Shown here: positions 36,171 through 47,661 of the stretch, one piece after another
Position numbering within the stretch: the stretch's first letter is position 1
Layout of the letters: each line of letters begins with the position of its first letter
NCBI GenBank assembly: GCA_005765155.1
Contig: VCCP01000003.1
Coordinates: 1,612,001 to 1,676,000 of the forward strand
DNA: 64,000 nucleotides
Source: Zelopaecilomyces penicillatus
Taxonomy: Eukaryota > Ascomycota > Sordariomycetes > Hypocreales > Pseudodiploosporaceae
Direction of reading: 5' to 3'
Made by a program: the position numbers and the translations under genes
Notes under the pieces: generated by a model
What the model was told of the DNA's origin: nothing
Seen by the model: the letters and a program-made list of their open reading frames with translations, nothing else
Database searches by the model: none

Positions 36171-39100
36171 TGCCGGAATTGCTGGGTTGACGCCTGTCAA
36201 ATGTTAACTGAACATATAAGCATCTGATCACAATTTGGTCATGGCCATAAGTCATCTATCATATTCGTGAGCTGAGAAATAAGCGATATGGAGAACCATG
36301 ACACACCTTTGTTGTTATTTTGTAAAAAGTTCCTGGCCTAGAAGCACGCGTTTTCTCTTCTAGAACCTCTGCCCAGTAACCAGTTGGGCTCATCATGCTC
36401 GAGATAGTCGAATGCATACCTACATCTCAATATGCAAGTTCGATTCTTCGTGGACTGTTCCCATGATGTGCCGCCTCCAGTTTGGGCATGTTAGTATGAA
36501 AGAAGCAGTACATGCAGTATTACCTGATGATTCCTCGTATTGAGAATTGCATCCCATCACTACCCAGGCGATCCCCGCTGGGCCACTTATTCTAAGTCTC
36601 TTACCTTCCAAACATACTGTACGTAGTAAGTCTCCTGAATCCCTGGTTCAGGAGATGGGATGGAAGCGCTTGTGGAGTGCTTTGAGTACCTCGGATGGAA
36701 CGCTGCCCAGTTGCTTCAGTTCTTGTGCCTGAGGAGCACGAGAAAGGCTGTGAGCTCAGACCTCCTCAACCCGCTAGACATGCATCGTGTATAACCCGGA
36801 AGCTGGCTCCAAGGCTTCAAGCCCGTCGGCGCTAACTGCCCTAGCTTGGGATACTCGCCCATTTTCCTTTTTGCATGCCCCCTTTGTCTTGGGAGTAACA
36901 ACAACGAGGAGAGTGGATATGGGGGCTAAGCTGATATTCTGTGTACATTATAGGCAAATCGATCGTTCTTTGGACGAGGAATAATTACCTGCACGTAGTA
37001 TTGGTACAGTGCACACACCAATATGTCTATATTGGCGTGATGCAGGGACTTTTCAGGTTACTGCTAACACCTGACTGCTCGTGCGAGAATTTTCCTTCCT
37101 TCGTTTTTCTTTTTCTCGTCTTTGCGTTCCCTATCACTGTCGTTTCTTTTTCCTGCTCTCAATGCATCACTCTGTAACACATTAACGGATACCCGCGTCG
37201 TATAAATCGCACAGTGAGCCTTATGTAAACGCCAATAGTCATTTGAGGCTTTCGGCGCAGATTCGCGCTCGTCCAAAGTGTAATACCCATTGGTCCGGGT
37301 ATGGAAATCACAAAACACCAGGCGTTTTGCATTTCAGATGGGACATCCTGCCTTCTTTGGCTGTATGAACTACAGTATTGAGGATGATTGCCTCTGCGAA
37401 TCCACTCCTAGCTGATGGACAAGAAGTATTGATTAGGCACAGTATGAACCAAACTTGAACTTCTTTTCGATAATAGTGCGCGGAAATTTGTTTGGCTGCT
37501 CTTTATCCTCATGGGGGAGGCGCCAGTGGAGTAATTAAGCAACTAACGGCTCCCATATCCCGAGGCGTTAACTGCATTGGGGGCCAGCAAGACGAACTAC
37601 GGCGCGAAGCGAAGATACCCCTGCTCCCAATGTCAGTTCGATATCAGCTACTGCCATCTCCGCCAACTCCTTCTCTGACGGTTTGCCTGGTTGCTTTGAG
37701 CTTGATACGGGCAATGTCCTCAGTGATGGTCAGAGCAGCCCGCAACCATGGCATTGTCCTCCATGTTGTGTTATGTGCGGATGCTGTCTATTATTATTCA
37801 GCCAACGTGAACGTAGAACGCACTTCGTGTGTGCAAATCCGAATCATTGTCCAGTAATAAGCACAGTTTCAGCGCACATCTCTGCCCGTGCCACCACACG
37901 GCCGAGTCCGTCGATCAATTTGGCGATTGGTAAATCATGGCAGTCTTTGTAGGCTGGAGGCGTGTACACAACATATCTGAATGACTTGGTGCATGGTGCG
38001 GTGAAATCAAGCGATGGTGAATCTTGCCTGGAGTCAGTGGACAAAGAAAAGATGATCCTATTGTTGAGGGGAAATGGAGATGGAGAAGGCAAACAAGAAT
38101 TGTGTAGTATCAGTAACTACCTAGGTAGGTAGCACAGCACTACTCCATACATTATGTAGAGGTGAATAGACTTGTACGTTCTGGCAGTGGCAGGTGCGAT
38201 GCCATCACAACGACTAACAGAAGGAAGGTAGGTATCCAAGGACAAAGATGTCCTGCCTATAATGATTGGCTTGCGACCCAGAATGTACGAAGGATGAGCA
38301 TGTCAAACTGCATATCAATACAAGTACCGGCTAGGTACTGCCTACAAAATGTCGGCCGCCGTCGTTGGATGGCCAACACAAGTTAGTAGCCTGGCCTAGA
38401 GAGGACCAGACAGGGTCCCAGGTCGATATACCTGCAATGGGACATTGCTCCACAACCATTGGATGGATCGACGAAGGAGAGAAACAAAGAGAAAGAAAAG
38501 AAGCTGTTCATTGACTTCTCCCGGCGCTCGTTTCTGAATGATCTGTCTCAGCGATTCAAGAGAAAGGCAAAGGTGGAAGAGGCTGGGCTATTAGTTGTTA
38601 CTAATACAATACTATGCTTGTAGTGTGGAAGCCATCCCAGCTTTTTTCGTGCGTCAGGTCACAGGTAGTGCAATACGGGGGATGATGCGGCCCAATGTCG
38701 GCATCTGCAGGTACCATACTACTTTCTCCGCCTAATAATGTAGGTACTAACCTACAAGAAAGGGGTCTGTTCCTGATTCGCTGCGCAGGCCCGCGAAACT
38801 TAGCAATTACACTACAGGAGCGTCATCGTCAAGGTCAAGACGAAGACACAACCACAACCTATGCGTTGGGCGGGATCGCCATTGTCATCTCGCTCAGGCC
38901 TTTGGGTTGATCGAACATTGACACCCATAGTAACTGTAAAGGCTGGGTAAGCCTCAGGCTCATACCTCGTACGTGCATATCATTGTTCGGAGGTTTGAGG
39001 CGCGATTCTGATACGGACAGAGCTGTATGGTACATGGCTTGGCCCGTGTAACCCAATCTTGCGGATGAAAATCAAATTCACACCTCACTCAGAGCCACGG

Positions 39101-39839
39101 TCTGTTAGCTGTCGACACCTGTAGCTGCACAGGCACCCGGCCATCTGTCTGTGTGTTCGGCCTACCTACGAATCGTGCCTCCATCTCACATCTCAGGGCG
39201 ATGGGGCCCCATAGTGCGAGGTATCCCTGGCCTCTGGCGCGGCTTTCCAGAACACACACTGTGTACTTCACCGGCCAACCGGGCATCGTTGCCTCTTCCC
39301 CCTCCTCCACGCCCCCCTCCCCTGAGAGCGCCCTGTGTCCCCCAACACCCCAGGCCTCATAGCGCCCATCGCCCGCCCAAAAAATTCCATCTTCACCATG
39401 TTTACCCCTGGGCCTTCTCCACAACCAGCCGGCTCGCTTCAGGAACGGAGTACAGCACAGTGCACGCATATCAGACTAGCCTTAGCTCCGGCCGCCAAGG
39501 TGCCCCTTAGTACATCGCACTGTAGGCCTGCCCCGAGCATGGGAGGAAGCTAATGGGTACATTCACACACTGTACGCCTACTGCACTAGGGGTACCTGAG
39601 TACCAGTGCACCAGTTGGCAGCGCTCACTCCTCTTTCTCTGCCACCCCCCAAAATCTCCAGGCCCGTCGCAGATCCCATTTCCCACTGGGCCACCCTACT
39701 CTCTCACTTCACTCTCTCTCGCCTGCGCGCGTCAATTGTCAACTCTTCTCTCGACCTCTTCATTTCTCCATTCGCGTGTTTCTTTCGCTTCGTTTGCATT
39801 GCCAATTATCGGCATCAGTCGCCGCCAGCAGACCTTAGT

Positions 39840-40143
39840 GTAAGTATCCTCAGTTCTCGACTCCTTATTCTGCTCTTGTTCGTTTGCCGTCTCGCTGCCC
39901 CTAGCCATCCTGTCGCCTTGCCGTTCTGCCCCAGGAGGCTCGAAATCGCCTCATCTATGCCTGGCGCTTCGATCGTTTCGCCAGTGACCGAACGTCGCCT
40001 CGAGCTGCCTCTTGGGAACACGTCCTGCACTACGATTCTGCATTTTGATTTACACTTGTCGGCAGCTTGTTTGGCCTAAGCCCATTGCTCCCTGACGCGG
40101 CGATACCGTGTGCGGACCCCTGACTGACAACTTGTTGACATAG
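39840..40143 (+). other. Probable 5'-UTR intron of the G-alpha gene
   Basis: A consensus donor GTAAGT at 39840 and an acceptor ACATAG ending at 40143, preceded by CTGACTGAC branch-like sequence, would remove 304 bp of the leader. The coding start is at 40241. There is no cDNA, so this rests on splice signals and the CT-rich leader upstream. Confidence 0.5.
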
Positions 40144-40240
40144 TGATCCGTCTGCGACACCGACGATTTTCTCCACGCAGTATCTATATCCTTAATAATC
40201 ATTTAGAAGTGCATCGGCGAAGGCCACACAAACCGTTAAA

Positions 40241-41511
40241 ATGGGTTGCGGAATGAGCACAGAAGACAAGGAGGGCAAGGCCCGGAATGAGGAGATTGAG
40301 AACCAGCTCAAGCGAGACAAGATGATGCAGCGAAACGAGATCAAGATGCTCCTGTTGGGTACGTATACTTATCCCATCCATCGGGCGTTGAAAATTATTT
40401 TTCCAACTTTCACGACGAAGGATTTCTTCATTCTGACCTAGTACACAGGTGCTGGTGAATCTGGAAAGTCAACCATCCTCAAGCAGATGAAGCTCATCCA
40501 CGAGGGGGGCTACTCACGCGACGAGCGCGAGTCTTTCAAGGAAATCATCTTCAGCAACACGGTGCAGTCGATGCGCGTCATCTTGGAGGCCATGGAATCC
40601 CTTGAGCTTCCTCTTGAGGATCAGCGTATGGAATATCACGTCCAGACTATCTTCATGCAACCCGCCCAGATCGAGGGCGATGTTCTCCCCCCGGAGGTTG
40701 GTGGTGCTATCGAAGCATTGTGGAAGGACCGCGGTGTGCAAGAATGCTTCAAGCGATCCCGAGAATATCAGCTGAACGATTCAGCACGATAGTACGTCGT
40801 CGCTCGCAAATTCCAACGAGGGGTATGATGTGCTAATCATCTCATAGCTACTTCGATAATATTGCCCGCATTGCTGCTCCTGACTATATGCCCAACGACC
40901 AGGATGTACTCAGGTCGCGTGTCAAGACCACCGGTATCACTGAGACCACGTTCATTATTGGAGATCTGACATATCGAATGTTTGATGTCGGTGGTCAACG
41001 ATCAGAACGAAAGAAATGGATTCACTGCTTCGAAAACGTCACTACCATCCTGTTCCTGGTGGCCATTTCCGAGTACGACCAGCTGTTGTTCGAAGACGAG
41101 ACTGTCAACCGAATGCAGGAGGCTCTGACTCTGTTTGACTCGATTTGTAATTCGAGGTGGTTCATCAAGACGTCTATTATCCTGTTTCTCAACAAAATCG
41201 ATCGATTCAAGGAGAAGCTACCCGTTAGCCCGATGAAGAATTACTTCCCTGACTATGAGGGAGGCGATGACTACGCGGCGGCCTGTGATTACATCCTCAA
41301 CCGATTCGTCAGCCTGAATCAGCACGAGACGAAACAAATTTACACCCATTTCACCTGCGCTACCGACACTACCCAGATCCGATTCGTCATGGCAGCAGTC
41401 AATGGTGAGTTTCCCGGATAAGCCTCTATGAGGTCAAGCGAGCAACATTGCTAACAATAGGAAACAGACATCATTATCCAGGAGAACCTCCGCTTGTGTG
41501 GTCTGATCTAA
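40241..41511 (+). CDS. gna-1: Heterotrimeric G-protein alpha subunit, group I (GNA-1/FadA type)
   Basis: Four exons, 40241-40358, 40449-40791, 40848-41404 and 41468-41511, give exactly 353 residues, the standard length of the family. MGCGMSTEDKEGKARNEEIE carries Gly2 (N-myristoylation) and Cys3 (palmitoylation). The P-loop is GAGESGKST (about 40-48), switch I includes the catalytic Arg in RVKTTGI, switch II is DVGGQRSERKKW, and base recognition uses NKID and the TCATDT segment. The C-terminus CGLI includes the pertussis-toxin-type Cys of the G-alpha-i class. In fungi this subunit couples membrane receptors to cAMP and other pathways governing growth, conidiation, mating and virulence. The last intron has two usable AG acceptors 7 bp apart (41460, 41467); only the second keeps the conserved DIIIQENLRLCGLI end in frame. 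Confidence 0.98.
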
Positions 41512-43594
41512 ACGATTTTTTCTTCTTTTTTTTCTTGTTTTAAAAATGCACGAATACCCTCGAACTCGATTACGACCACTACCACCACCAACTGGGCCAC
41601 GGATATATGGCTCATGATGTTTCATTGTACTGCTTGTGCCAGCGAACTGAGGACCTAAAAACGGAGCCCCTGCGACCATACCTTCATTGTCGTTCCTCTG
41701 GCTCTTCCGCTGTCCCCAAATACGGCGTATTTTGGTTGAACTCCATGACGGGGATGGGGCTCAACCGCAGGGAACCAAGCAGGCTTTCTAGGAGATGCTG
41801 TGTATCAAAAGGAAAAATGATTTTATTTTCTGTTTTAAAGACGAGAATGGCCATGGCGCGAAGAGACTTGGGGAGCCATAGGGAGAGAAGGTGGCAGCTC
41901 TGGGGAAAGCAGTGAACTTGTGCATCTGACACATGATGGTGCAACGGGCGGCGGCCATTTACTTTGTTTAATTATGAACCTTTTTTTTTTTTACTTTTAT
42001 TTTCCTCTCTGGCCTGTCAGTGCTGCGTGTGCGTGTGCGTATGAGTGTTTGTTCATTATAGTTGTCACTTTATTCTCTCTTCTTCACTCGTGGCTTGTTA
42101 TTCGCCTTGATCAAACCCCGGCTTTTCATGATGCGGAACCGTTGGCGCGAAAGAGAGGGCATGGAACGGAGAAGATTTCGTGTGCAGCAAATGTCTAGAA
42201 ATTTCCTGAGTTGGTATCAAACAATAAACAAGTATTTCAACAAATCTGGACGTGACAGCTGCTGTGACCATTTATCTTGCTGGCTCATGTTTACTAACAG
42301 GTAACTACTAGGTTGCTAAACTTGAGTAGATGCTCGACGTACATACTAATTGGTGATTCCAATTTGGGAAGTTGACGTTGCTCATGAAATTGCCCCATCC
42401 AGACTGGGGGGGATCTATCTTTGTCTATCCTGGGTAAAAGAGGACCGGCTGTGTATCATGTAGAATACCACGCCAGCCAGCCAGCCAGCCAAAAAAACAA
42501 AGCCAAGAAAGAAAAGAGATGAGGGGAATTAGACCCTAAAAGCAAACCATCAATTTGTAACCCGCCTCCATGCCCCCTTATTTACTTTTAAAAACTCAAA
42601 ACACTCGTCTCTTAAAATGTCCACTCGTATGATTCATATGCTCTTTCGTTTGCCTCATTATGTAAGAAGAGAAAAAAAAAGGGGGGGGAGGGGGGGGGAA
42701 GCGTCGTGTATACATGATAGCGGACGCCTCCTGGGGCTCTGTAAAATGAAGAAGAAAAACCCCCAATATGTGAGAAGAAGAAAGAAGAAGAAGAAGAAAG
42801 TAAAAAGACGAAATAGTTGGCAATATGGGGTATAGAACGAGCAGCTCATCATCAAGTTTCAAATGCAAAAAAAGAGAAAGAAAGAAAAAAGATTTTACCA
42901 ACAGAGGGAAAGCCGTTGGGTGAGTTGTGTTCTTCCTGGTGGGGGCGCTTCCGAGAAAGAAAAAAAGGAATATAGCAATATTCAGCCCAATAGAAAAGCA
43001 GGATGCATGAATATGAACCAATGTGCTGCGGCTTGATTTGCCCAAATGTCAATAAAGCCCGCCTCATATCGTTTAATTCTTCTGGTCATGCCAGAAACCT
43101 GATCATATTGAAAGTGCCAATGTAATCGTGATAGTAGCATGCCTGTTTTGTAGCACCAAGCAAAGATGCAAGGTAGGCTGATATCCACGCATGTAGAAAT
43201 AGCGTGTCTTTGTTTGTTGTTAATGGCAAATTTAAAAATGAACAAACTTGCCGAATAGTTGCGGCAAGTGGATCGCGAGCCATGTCCTTCTCTTTTACCG
43301 TTTGTTAGTGAAAGTTCCCCTCATTAACTCAGCCGAAAAATCGGCGGCTCAATCTTGACTCACCTTTGCCTGAACGTACTTTTTATGAGTTAAGGCGGTT
43401 GCTTTGTCGTTATAAGGGACATGGTGCAACGATTGAATTGATGCAAAGTCCGTGCCCTATACGGTCTGACGTCTCGAGAGAAAAATCGTGCTGGTAGTAA
43501 TGTGAGAATACCCTTTCCTTATGGGCAAAGCAAACGTCTTGCAATGGTGAGCCAGGAGCGGGAGAGAGCTGGACCAGAATACCGCTGCGAATTC
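41512..43594. other. Convergent 3' region between G-alpha and DUF3716 genes
   Basis: A 2.1-kb spacer between converging genes. It holds poly-T tracts (about 41979-41990), a CCAGCCAGCCAGCCAGCC run near 42474-42491, poly-G runs near 42680-42698 and GAAGAAGAAGAAGAAAG near 42780-42798. The minus-strand frame at 42596-43045 is a low-complexity Phe/Leu artefact of the purine tracts. No gene is supported. Confidence 0.5.
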
Positions 43595-45145
43595 TTACGA
43601 CATCACACCAGCATGCACCACTGCCTCACCCATATGTGCCTCGGGAGCGTGGCCCTGGATCTGCTCTTGACTCGATGCGCGGTCCATCCCACCACGATTA
43701 TGGGTGTGCTGCTCAAGGGCAACGGCCCCCTGCTGCTCAATCATGCCTTCTGGAGACCGCAGATATTCGTCGTACTCTGCAATCCGCATGCCCAGTTCCT
43801 TAGCTGCAGCCTCGATCCTTGCAATGTACCTGGACCTGCGGGAATACGTAGCCACCTCATCCATGGCCTGACTGACCAGTTGCCTAGTCGGGTCCGTGAG
43901 GCCCCATTGGTTGACGTCGGCCTGAAGAGGCGCAAGGTGAATGCTCACCGGACTGGCGTGCGAGACGGCCGACGGAGGTGGCGGTGGTTGCTGCTGCTGC
44001 TGCTGCTGCTGCTGGTAGGTGATGATGCCTGAAGGGTGAGGGTGTAGAAGCGGAGAAGGACGAGCAACAGCCGGTAGCGAAGGTGCGTATATGGATTGCG
44101 GTTGGGGGTGATTGTTCTCTGTTTTTTTTTACACAGTTCAAGTTAGCGATATCCCCCTTTCCTTTTATTCCATTTGCCGTTCTGAGATGATTTCGATTTA
44201 TAACAGCGGACGAAAGCAGCCACGTATATAGCACATAGCACATAACACATGCCTAGGGCAGCAGAACGACTTACCATGAAACGTACACCGCGAGCCACTC
44301 GCATTAAACCAGCAATTGGTACAGCTCCCACACATCTGACCGTCGTAGACAACACATTGCGTCCAAGGACCGTGGCCCTTGTGGCAGTTCTTGCATGGGC
44401 GTTGCGCTGGCTCGCCCGTCACATGGGCTAGCAAAGCCTCGACGTTACTACGTCGCTCAATGTTGAGCTTCTGGTCGCGGCGACGCTGTGTTGGTTCGCG
44501 CAAAGCGATCTCCTGGGCAAGCTTTTTGCAGAGCGCGCTGTCAATCTTGACCAAGTCCCCATATGCGGCAAGGGCCACTTCCGCCGCTGTTTGAGCTGTG
44601 GTCATGTCGGCTGGTGCAGAGCCTAGGTTCTGGTCATATTTTTCGTCTTGGTTCTGGCTCTGGCTCTGACCATGGGGCTGGCTCTGAGTTTCACTCAGGC
44701 CTTGGCTCTGGCTTTGACTTTCGCTCTGACTTTGGCTATGGCTCTGGTCCAGTGGAGAGGATCGACCTCCCATATCGAAGTCTTCTGACGGGGATCTGGG
44801 CAGGCCGTGCTGTAGCGAGTCGTGTATTCCCGCTATCGAAGCGCCGTTTGCGAGCATGTTGACGCTGACCGAGCTCAAATGCACAGCAGCGTCAAGTCCG
44901 CCGTTGCCGTCGTCGACGACGTGATGGTCTGCAGCAACAGGTGCGCCTAGGTGCGGCGGCTCATTGTTCTGGCTGTGGTGGTGGCTGTGACTGTGAATTT
45001 CACTATTGTGGCCGACACTCGAGCTGGCTTGCAGCGCAAACTGCTCGAGCTGCTCGGGTGTTGCATTGCTGGACAGCGACGACTGGCGGCTGTCACGCTG
45101 AGCAGGTTTCGTGACCTTGTTGGCTCGGGCGCGAACGGGCATCAC
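43595..45145 (-). CDS. DUF3716 cysteine-motif protein with Gln/Ser-rich regions
   Basis: Two exons on the minus strand, 44275-45145 and 43595-44118, give 464 residues across a 156-bp intron (donor GTAAGT, acceptor after an A-run ending CAG). The N-terminus is basic (MMPVRARANKVTKPAQRDSR). Ser/His-rich sequence and a Ser-Gln repeat block follow at about residues 130-170. The DUF3716 module at about 250-290 reads CKNCHKGHGPW, then CVVYDGQMCGSCTNCWFN and SRCTFH. Its paired Cys residues suggest a zinc-binding fold. The intron falls right after it. Exon 2 encodes nine consecutive Gln, a Pro run and a helical C-terminus. DUF3716 proteins occur mainly in filamentous ascomycetes; a nuclear role is often supposed but not shown. 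The composition looks intrinsically disordered outside the module. Confidence 0.82.
43988..44014. repeat. (CTG)8 repeat encoding poly-Gln
   Basis: Eight CTG units on the plus strand, preceded by TTG, read as nine Gln on the minus strand in exon 2 of the DUF3716 protein. A proline run follows directly, a common pairing in disordered regulatory proteins. Confidence 0.9.
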
Positions 45146-45984
45146 AAGGCAGAAAAGCGAAGCGCCTCTGTGTCTCTGTGTCTCTCTCCCGGTTTGTTAT
45201 TTGCCTTTTAGGTGAGGGGTAGTTTGTCACAAAACCGGGGTTCGCTTTGAGCTTCGATCTGATCGCATTCACAGCGCTGCGTGTAAGTGGTGTAAGTGAG
45301 AAGGGAAGTGGTTGGTGTGAGGTTGGTTGCAGCTGTACGCAGCTGTTGGAAATGTATCAGTATAGGTTGTGCAGGTGGAGAAAGTTGCTCTTCCGTAGCC
45401 CAGGTACCAGAAGTTACCGCAGTCGGGGAGCTACACTGCGCTAAGCTAAGCTTCCTACCTCGAGGCACGAATCCCATGACCTGACCCGTCTGGCACTGCG
45501 TTTCACTTGATCGTCACCCCACACCACTTCATTGCGCATGGATCTGAACAACAGATGAACCCAACCCGCAGTTTCTGGAGCTCATTCACTTTTCGCGCCT
45601 CAATGCCTGCATTCAGTTAAACTAAGAAATGTCGGCAGCAATAGCAAAATGCGCGCTGCCGGATTCTCTGCAGCTAACAACTCATCTTAGGTAAAGTAGC
45701 ACGTTATGTGGTCATTGTCGCCTGATGCGAGAAGCCGCCGAAGAATAGAGGCGGATGTCTCCCCAAACTTTCTGCCATGTTGGATTCATATGCATGTGCC
45801 TCTCAATAATTATTGATTTCATATTGTCGTATTTTGTAGAGCCTATCATACATTGAATGCAGCTTACAATCATTTTATTCAAGGGATACATAAGAAGACT
45901 ACACCATGATTAGGTACGCATGCAATCTTTTCAACAATTAATCTGGACACTACGTGTTTTATTTTTAAGAAATTCTCTACTCTA
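45146..45984. other. Spacer between two minus-strand genes
   Basis: This holds the promoter and leader of the DUF3716 gene and the 3' flank of CDC123, both on the minus strand. I see no further gene. Confidence 0.5.
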
Positions 45985-47217
45985 CTATCTAGGTTGCTCC
46001 CATATCCCACCTGCTCTTCCTTCGGTGATTTCTTTCCATTGCTGCGCAAACTCTCGCAATCCTCCCTCACCCGCTAAGCTTGCGTCGACAACTTCTTTGG
46101 GAAGCTTATGCGCCGAGTATTGTGGTGTACTAAAGTTGTATGCTTCCGGGTCGTCCTTTTTGACTATCCTGATCTCTGGTTGGCGACCAGAATGATATTC
46201 CGGGCTGAAATCGTCATCCATCTCATCGGCTGTCGTCTCCCCGCCACTGCCTTCTGCCCCTTGCTCGGTAGAAATAGAGCCATAGAGCGGCCTCTGTACC
46301 TCCATTTCCAGTAGTTCCTCCCAGGAGAATAGCAAGGTATCTGTGTGTAAAGCCCACGGGTTAATGTCCATCAGCCTGACCTTTCCTAGGCCATCATCGG
46401 CGAGAGAGTTTTCTGGTACGTAGACATCAAAGGTAAAGCACGAGTCTGGGAAAGTGAATCTCAGCTTCTCGCGGAAAAAGGCGCGAATTTTCCTCCATAA
46501 GTTGGGTCTCAGTCCCTCCAAGAAAGAGTAGTGATTCAAATCTCGCTGTGTCACCCCGATTAATGCCCGATGCTTAACGAAGCATCGGAATTCGAGTGCG
46601 ACGTGAGGCGTAAAAAAAGGCCGTAAAACGAGAACCGGCGCAAAAGATCTCGTCGCGGGGAGATCGGTGCAGTCATCAAAGGCGTGGAGAAGGTCGTGTG
46701 ACACAAATGATGATGACTTAAGAAGTAGATATATATCATTCGGAGACGTGCATTTCATCGTGTTTTGATGTGGCGATATCCACTTGGCATCTTTTGGTGA
46801 TGACCAATTCAGTTTGGGTGCAACGGCGCCTCCCAGCTCTTCAATCTTCTCCTTGATCAGGGCGTGTGTTTCGGGGAACCTCTGGTTCGGCGGAAGTCGA
46901 GAATTTTCATCTTCTTCATCGTCGTCTTCATCATCTGACATGTCTTGAACAGGAGGGCGCATCGTTGTGGATGCAGAACTGTGCCATTCCTCCTCTGGCT
47001 CAGTAGCAACCTCGTCATCTGCTAGAATAATCCCATCTTCAAGAAGATATGACACAAAAGAAGACGAAAGAGGAATGATTCGCGACTTCAAACATGAGCT
47101 GCGATATTTAGGAAACCACGAATCGTAAGAGCAGTTTTGAATGTGATCTTTAGTGACTGGGGGGAATGTGAGCTGCGCTCGCTCCTCGCCATCGTTGCTT
47201 GATGGAAAATGAGGCAT
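45985..47217 (-). CDS. cdc123: CDC123/D123 family eIF2 assembly chaperone
   Basis: A single exon of 410 residues starting at 47217. Cdc123 is an ATP-grasp-fold protein that binds eIF2-gamma and promotes assembly of the eIF2 complex, so it is needed for translation initiation. Family landmarks in order are IQNCSYDSWFPKYRSSCLKS near the start, a strongly acidic stretch DMSDDEDDDEEDENSR at about 90-107, FPETHALIKEKIEELGGAV with PKLNWSSPKDAKWI, CTSPNDIYLLLKSS, LEFRCFVKHRALIGVTQRD, FTFDVYVPENS and the nucleotide-site motif RLMDINPWALHTDTLLFSW. The C-terminal tail is variable and ends in a region after VVDASLAGEGGL. It is divergent from CWC21, with 444 bp between the starts. Confidence 0.95.
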   Translation of the reverse strand: MPHFPSSNDGEERAQLTFPPVTKDHIQNCSYDSWFPKYRSSCLKSRIIPLSSSFVSYLLEDGIILADDEVATEPEEEWHSSASTTMRPPVQDMSDDEDDDEEDENSRLPPNQRFPETHALIKEKIEELGGAVAPKLNWSSPKDAKWISPHQNTMKCTSPNDIYLLLKSSSFVSHDLLHAFDDCTDLPATRSFAPVLVLRPFFTPHVALEFRCFVKHRALIGVTQRDLNHYSFLEGLRPNLWRKIRAFFREKLRFTFPDSCFTFDVYVPENSLADDGLGKVRLMDINPWALHTDTLLFSWEELLEMEVQRPLYGSISTEQGAEGSGGETTADEMDDDFSPEYHSGRQPEIRIVKKDDPEAYNFSTPQYSAHKLPKEVVDASLAGEGGLREFAQQWKEITEGRAGGIWEQPR

Positions 47218-47661
47218 TCTTCAAAATCTTCGAGCCTAGACAACTGAGCTATAGTAGCCAAATCTTTTGATGTAATATTCGGCTGATTTAAATGAGAATT
47301 TAGAAGGAAAGATTCATAAGATATCTTGGTTGGGATGCAAATTTCATCCAGCTTTGACTCACACCAATATCTCCAACTAAAACTCCAGCATCTTTGGGCG
47401 GGTTAATGGAGGGGCGAAAGAAACCCCACCACTATCAGTTCTGCCAAGTGCTTATCACCCAAACACCCTCACCGCCCGCTCCTCCATCGTCACCACGCTG
47501 ACTGATGTCTTGCTTCTACATCATTGTCTGGAACTGAAGTCCTTACCACCCACCCATTGACGCGCCTACTTACGGCTTTTCAACTTTTTAAACCGACCAT
47601 AACACTGTTTTATCATCCAGCACGCGATTGCCACGCCGAAATCCTCGTTTCCAACACCGCC
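47218..47661. promoter_or_regulatory. Bidirectional promoter region of CDC123 and CWC21
   Basis: The 444 bp between divergent starts must hold both promoters. A TGACTCA heptamer at 47355-47361 matches the Gcn4/CPC1 consensus and lies 138 bp upstream of the CDC123 start. Such 7-mers are expected several times by chance in 64 kb, so this is suggestive only. Confidence 0.45.

Larger units (their letters stand above)
33263..40240. other. 7-kb intergenic region
   Basis: No gene can be firmly supported. Weak candidates are a plus-strand frame at 35805-36170 (121 residues, unknown), one at 35335-35625 (96 residues, hydrophobic start, Thr/Val-rich end) and one open from 37572 to 37952 with a CPPCCVMCGCC cluster but no early ATG. 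A poly-T run lies near 34376-34389. TACCTAGGTAGGTA-type short palindromes recur (for example about 38118-38130). From about 39640 the plus strand is CT-rich and forms the leader of the G-alpha gene, with a probable 5'-UTR intron. Confidence 0.45.

Noticed and set aside
36390..36470. tRNA-like sequence with a GTTCGATTC B-box match
   Set aside because: The T-arm stem has only three of five pairs, and I could not find a matching acceptor stem or a normal anticodon arm.
42596..43045. 149-residue Phe/Leu-rich minus-strand frame
   Set aside because: It is produced by purine-rich low-complexity DNA in a 3' spacer. The apparent hydrophobic helices are a composition artefact.
43357..43363. TGACTCA heptamer in the G-alpha/DUF3716 spacer
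   Set aside because: It lies downstream of both converging genes, and several such heptamers are expected by chance in 64 kb.
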